NCBI RefSeq assembly: GCF_000308495.1
Contig: NZ_BAFU01000058.1
Coordinates: 110,781-174,780 of the forward strand
Direction of reading: 5' to 3'
Length of the DNA stretch: 64,000 bases
DNA from: Nocardia brevicatena NBRC 12119
GTDB taxonomy: Bacteria > Actinomycetota > Actinomycetes > Mycobacteriales > Mycobacteriaceae
The notes below the pieces were generated by a model, which was not told the DNA's origin, ran no database searches, and saw only the letters and a list, made by a program, of their open reading frames with translations. Positions 61,705 to 64,000 of this stretch are shown here, in pieces. The translations under genes were made by a program, and so were the position numbers. Numbering within the stretch: the first letter of the stretch is position 1; each line of letters starts with the position of its first letter.

Positions 61705-62157
61705 GTGCCACACAGCGACCATCACCGCCGGTTGCCGTCCATCACAGGGCGAAACATCGAATCGGGCGAAGACGTCCGGTGCCTGCCGCGCCATCAGGCC
61801 GGGGAGGTACGACCGGATGACTTCTTGCTGCTGGATGACGAACGAGCGGTATACGACCTCGCCGATACAGATGGCAGACCGGCGGGGTACCGCGGTCACC
61901 ACCGATCCGCGGATCGTGGACTACTGCCGAGATATCCGGACCCGGCCGTGGAAGCCGCCGATACCGTACGCGGAGTACTCCGGGACGTGACCGGCTCCAT
62001 TCGCCAGCAACGCGAAGCTCTCGGGGGTCGACGCCGGGAGCTTCGTCCCAACGTGGGTCTGTCCGGCGCGGTGCTCGCCCGACTCGCCACCGCGTCCCGG
62101 CAGCGACCGCTCACCCTGCACGACGCGTTGTATACCGCCATTTCCCATTCCGGATAA
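61705..62157 (+). pseudogene. DUF6879-like protein, N-terminally truncated
   Basis: From a GTG at 61705 the frame gives NIESGEDVRCLPRHQAGEVR, DDFLLLDDERAVYDLADTDG and RPAGYRGHHRSADRGLLPRY, which match the C-terminal half of DUF6879 proteins (NVEAGEDIR, WLFDDxxV, DDGRF, VAxYRRWRD). The first 100 or so residues of the family are missing. The C-terminal 60 residues (SIRQQREALGGRRRELRPNV and on) are not recognised. DUF6879 genes normally sit beside HTH regulators in actinomycetes; none is adjacent here. It could still be expressed, but it is more likely a remnant. Confidence 0.5.
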
Positions 62158-62282
62158 CGGAATTCGGCGAAAAGCACATACAGCCTATCGCGTCTCTATC
62201 TACCATCCGAAGTGACTCCGACGGCAGGTTCCCCCTCTCCACCGGGGCCCCGACACCCAGGGTCGCAGAAAGTTGGGATGCG

Positions 62283-63457
62283 ATGAGGCGTCCGTTCCCG
62301 AAGCTGCGCCGCACCAGATCACTGGTGACGGCCACCGTCGTCGTGATAGCCGCGATCATGGTCCCCGGCAGCGCGTCCGCGGACCTGCAATCGGATATCC
62401 AGAACGACTTCCGTGGGTTCCTCGACGTGGGCGCACCTCGGTACCTCTAGCCGAATGCGGCCCCGAATCGCGACCCGAACCCGGGCTCCAGGGCGATGCG
62501 CCGGCCGCCGACCGCGACAGCTGCCGCAGCGCCCAGGGCTACACCTGCAATATGTCGCTGGTCGGCACGTTCGGAGGGCGCGGCGCCGGGATCACCTCGA
62601 CGAGTTTCGAACACTGCGCCTACCCGGGAACCTTCTTCCCCGGGAATCTGCTCACCCAGGGCCGCGAGGTGCAGGTGCTCGATGTCTCGAACCCGGCGAA
62701 TCCGCGCCCGACCGTTATCCTCACCGAGCCGGCCATGGTGGGCGGAAACCGGGAGAGCCCGAAGGCCAACGCCAAGCGGAAACTGCTCGTCGGAACGGGC
62801 GTTCCGTTCCTGGTGGGCGCGGGTTTCCTGTCCGTCTACGACGTCTCCGACTGCGCGCACCCACGGCTGCTCGATCCCGGTCCGGGCACCAACCCGGCCA
62901 TGCCACTGCCCATCACCACCCACGAGGGTGGGTTCTCCCCCGATGGAAACACCTATTGGGCCTCCGGTCTCACCCCCCGGCCTCCTCAGCGCCGTCCAGC
63001 GTCGCGACCCCGATCCGTAGGTGCATCACATCGACCGCCAGGAGAACCCGACCGCTCTGGCCTGCGGCTGGATCTCCTCCGGTATCCGGGTCTTCGATAT
63101 CCGCGACCCGCACGCCATCCGTGAGATCGCCTACTACAACCCGCCCGTACGGGACGCAATCTCGACCTGTGAAACTCCCCGCACGCGCTCGCCTCGATCA
63201 CAGGCGTCCCGTTCACGAGCACCCCGAGCACGGTCCGCGCGATCCTGGAGAGACAGTTCGATCCGCACGACGCCCTCGCTCCGCGCACCGGGAAACTGCT
63301 CTTCGGCGATGTCTCCACCGACTGGTGCCTCTCCCCGCCGGAATGGCGCGGCAACCGGCTCTACGTGGCATGCTCGGACAACGGCTTCATGGTGTTGAAC
63401 CTGGACGAATCGGTCTACACCCCGCCGCCGAACCAATTCTCCACCGTCGGCTCCTGA
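62283..63457 (+). pseudogene. secreted LVIVD-repeat protein, frameshifted and internally deleted
   Basis: An ATG at 62283 opens a signal peptide (VTATVVVIAAIMVPGSASAD) and the mature start DLQSDIQNDFRGFLDVG, then a frame change near 62440. The second frame gives CNMSLVGTFGGRGAGITSTS, the LVIVD repeat VQVLDVSNPANPRPTVIL and PITTHEGGFSPDGNTYWASG. After about 62975 there are further changes and an apparent internal deletion before [20 protein letters not shown]. The last frame ends [40 protein letters not shown] and PPPNQFSTVGS. Such secreted beta-propeller-like proteins are common and of unknown role. This copy cannot be functional. Confidence 0.8.
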
Positions 63458-63460
63458 TAC

Positions 63461-63498
63461 AACGGGGCCCGGACACCAGATGGCGTCCGGGCCCCGTT
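63461..63498. terminator. 14-bp bidirectional terminator hairpin
   Basis: AACGGGGCCCGGAC (63461-63474) pairs perfectly with 63485-63498 across a ten-base loop. It sits between the LVIVD pseudogene stop and the stop of the minus-strand 33-aa gene. Confidence 0.8.
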
Positions 63499-63516
63499 CA
63501 ACGGTCGTCTACCGAC

Positions 63517-63618
63517 TCACAGTGGCGGGAAACCGGCCGAACCGGTGGAGAACCACTGCCAGAACTCGCCCAGCCGCTGCACGATCAGAGCGACAATATC
63601 CAGGGCGGTACTACCCAT
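63517..63618 (-). CDS. 33-residue amphipathic peptide
   Basis: An ATG at 63618, eight bases after TAGGA, encodes MGSTALDIVALIVQRLGEFW followed by QWFSTGSAGFPPL and a stop. The central part is strongly amphipathic, with Trp/Phe on one face, and there is no signal peptide. In size and pattern it resembles the small channel-forming peptides of mycolic-acid bacteria (PorA/PorH class) or other small membrane-active peptides. A strong terminator follows 19 bases downstream. The gene is too short for standard annotation. Without homologues it remains a candidate. Confidence 0.5.
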   Translation of the reverse strand: MGSTALDIVALIVQRLGEFWQWFSTGSAGFPPL

Positions 63619-63705
63619 CAAACATTCCTAACGTCGGTTTCGGTTACCGCGCCCCAGGCTAGGGGCGGACCCCCGCTGCCGACAAGGCAGGCCGAGGAGG
63701 GACCC

Positions 63706-64000
63706 GCACAAGTGGGCCTTCGCAACGAGCCCGTTCATCTCCTCGGACCCGCTACCGGCCCGCTTCGAACCGATCTGCGATGCCAGAGAAGACGTGGCAC
63801 GATCCGCGGTTTTCGGTTCCATCCAGGTGGCCCGCAAGTTGATCGAGTTGACCCAACGCTTGAACATTGATATCAAGAAAGCCACGGAAGCCGTGGTCCG
63901 CGGTGTCAAGAACCGTTCCCGTGTAATGCGTAAAGCCCTCGGAGCAGTGGGGTCTGTCGACGACAGAAGTCGTATTCCCGATGTTTCGAGTAAAAAGCCA
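63706..64000 (+). pseudogene. duplicated fragment of the 318-aa gene running into an open frame at the window edge
   Basis: The frame reads HKWAFATSPFISSDPLPARF then EPICDAREDVA, matching YKWAFKTSPLIHSDLLLDCF and ELACDAREL of the gene at 60682 (nucleotides about 61381-61467). No start or N-terminal part is present. The same frame stays open to the window end as SAVFGSIQVARKLIELTQRL then NIDIKKATEAVVRGVKNRSR, which is not recognised. It may be a decayed copy fused to another sequence, or a partial gene starting at an internal GTG. Confidence 0.45.

Overview
The window is high-GC DNA with strong actinobacterial codon bias. It carries the mycolic-acid locus fabG1-inhA next to ferrochelatase, a RipA-type NlpC/P60 hydrolase, a mycobacterial-type aconitase with its TetR repressor, and a two-subunit methylmalonyl-CoA mutase with MeaB. 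Gene content and order from about 15.5 to 49 kb recall, from memory, the M. tuberculosis Rv1473-Rv1496 block, and 53.6-60.7 kb recalls Rv1841c-Rv1846c. This points to a mycolic-acid actinomycete, most likely Nocardia or a close relative. No similarity search was run, so all family and synteny statements rest on recognition of motifs.

Layout. 0-1 kb: the start of an SDR oxidoreductase and two small genes with divergent general-stress-type promoters. 1-4.6 kb: a decay zone with a frameshifted Orn/Lys/Arg decarboxylase joined head-on to a broken tyrosine recombinase, a lox-like inverted repeat, fragments of an ArsI/CadI-type VOC protein and of a PIM acyltransferase, and a pair of DUF5994 genes. 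4.9-7.8 kb: an acyl-CoA desaturase with its ferredoxin reductase and a small membrane protein. 8.2-9.3 kb: a second DUF5994 pair. 9.3-11.7 kb: remnants of two Tn3-family transposases. 12-15 kb: an MHYT sensor, a nucleoside hydrolase and an amidohydrolase.

15.5-20.7 kb: mutA-mutB-meaB. 20.9-30.1 kb: a TVP38 protein, a solute-binding-protein / fused-permease / TPR operon without an ATPase, SPFH-NfeD, and two conserved unknowns. 30.2-32.9 kb: fabG1-inhA-hemH. 33-38.3 kb: ripA, moxR, DUF58 and VWA genes. 38.7-43.5 kb: small secreted and membrane proteins, acnA with a recognisable AcnR operator, and acnR.

44.2-45.6 kb holds the most interesting system: a 146-residue protein with a Thr/Ser/Asp-rich C-terminus immediately followed by an MvdD-like ATP-grasp ligase, which looks like an uncharacterised graspetide (omega-ester/amide RiPP) operon. 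46-49.5 kb: an HTH protein, an ABC-F protein, an SDR and a thioesterase. 49.7-53.6 kb: an iron-uptake ABC transporter under an IdeR-type iron box, with a decayed ferric reductase. 53.6-61.6 kb: BlaI/BlaR-like pair, DEAD-box helicase, guaB1, two CNNM/CorC proteins and a conserved unknown. 61.7-64 kb: a truncated DUF6879-like gene, a decayed LVIVD-repeat secreted protein, a 33-residue peptide gene and a duplicated gene fragment.

In function, core cell-envelope genes (mycolate synthesis, septal hydrolysis, MoxR chaperoning), propionate and odd-chain metabolism, the TCA cycle and haem synthesis sit beside accessory pieces: recombination scars, iron uptake and the putative RiPP operon.
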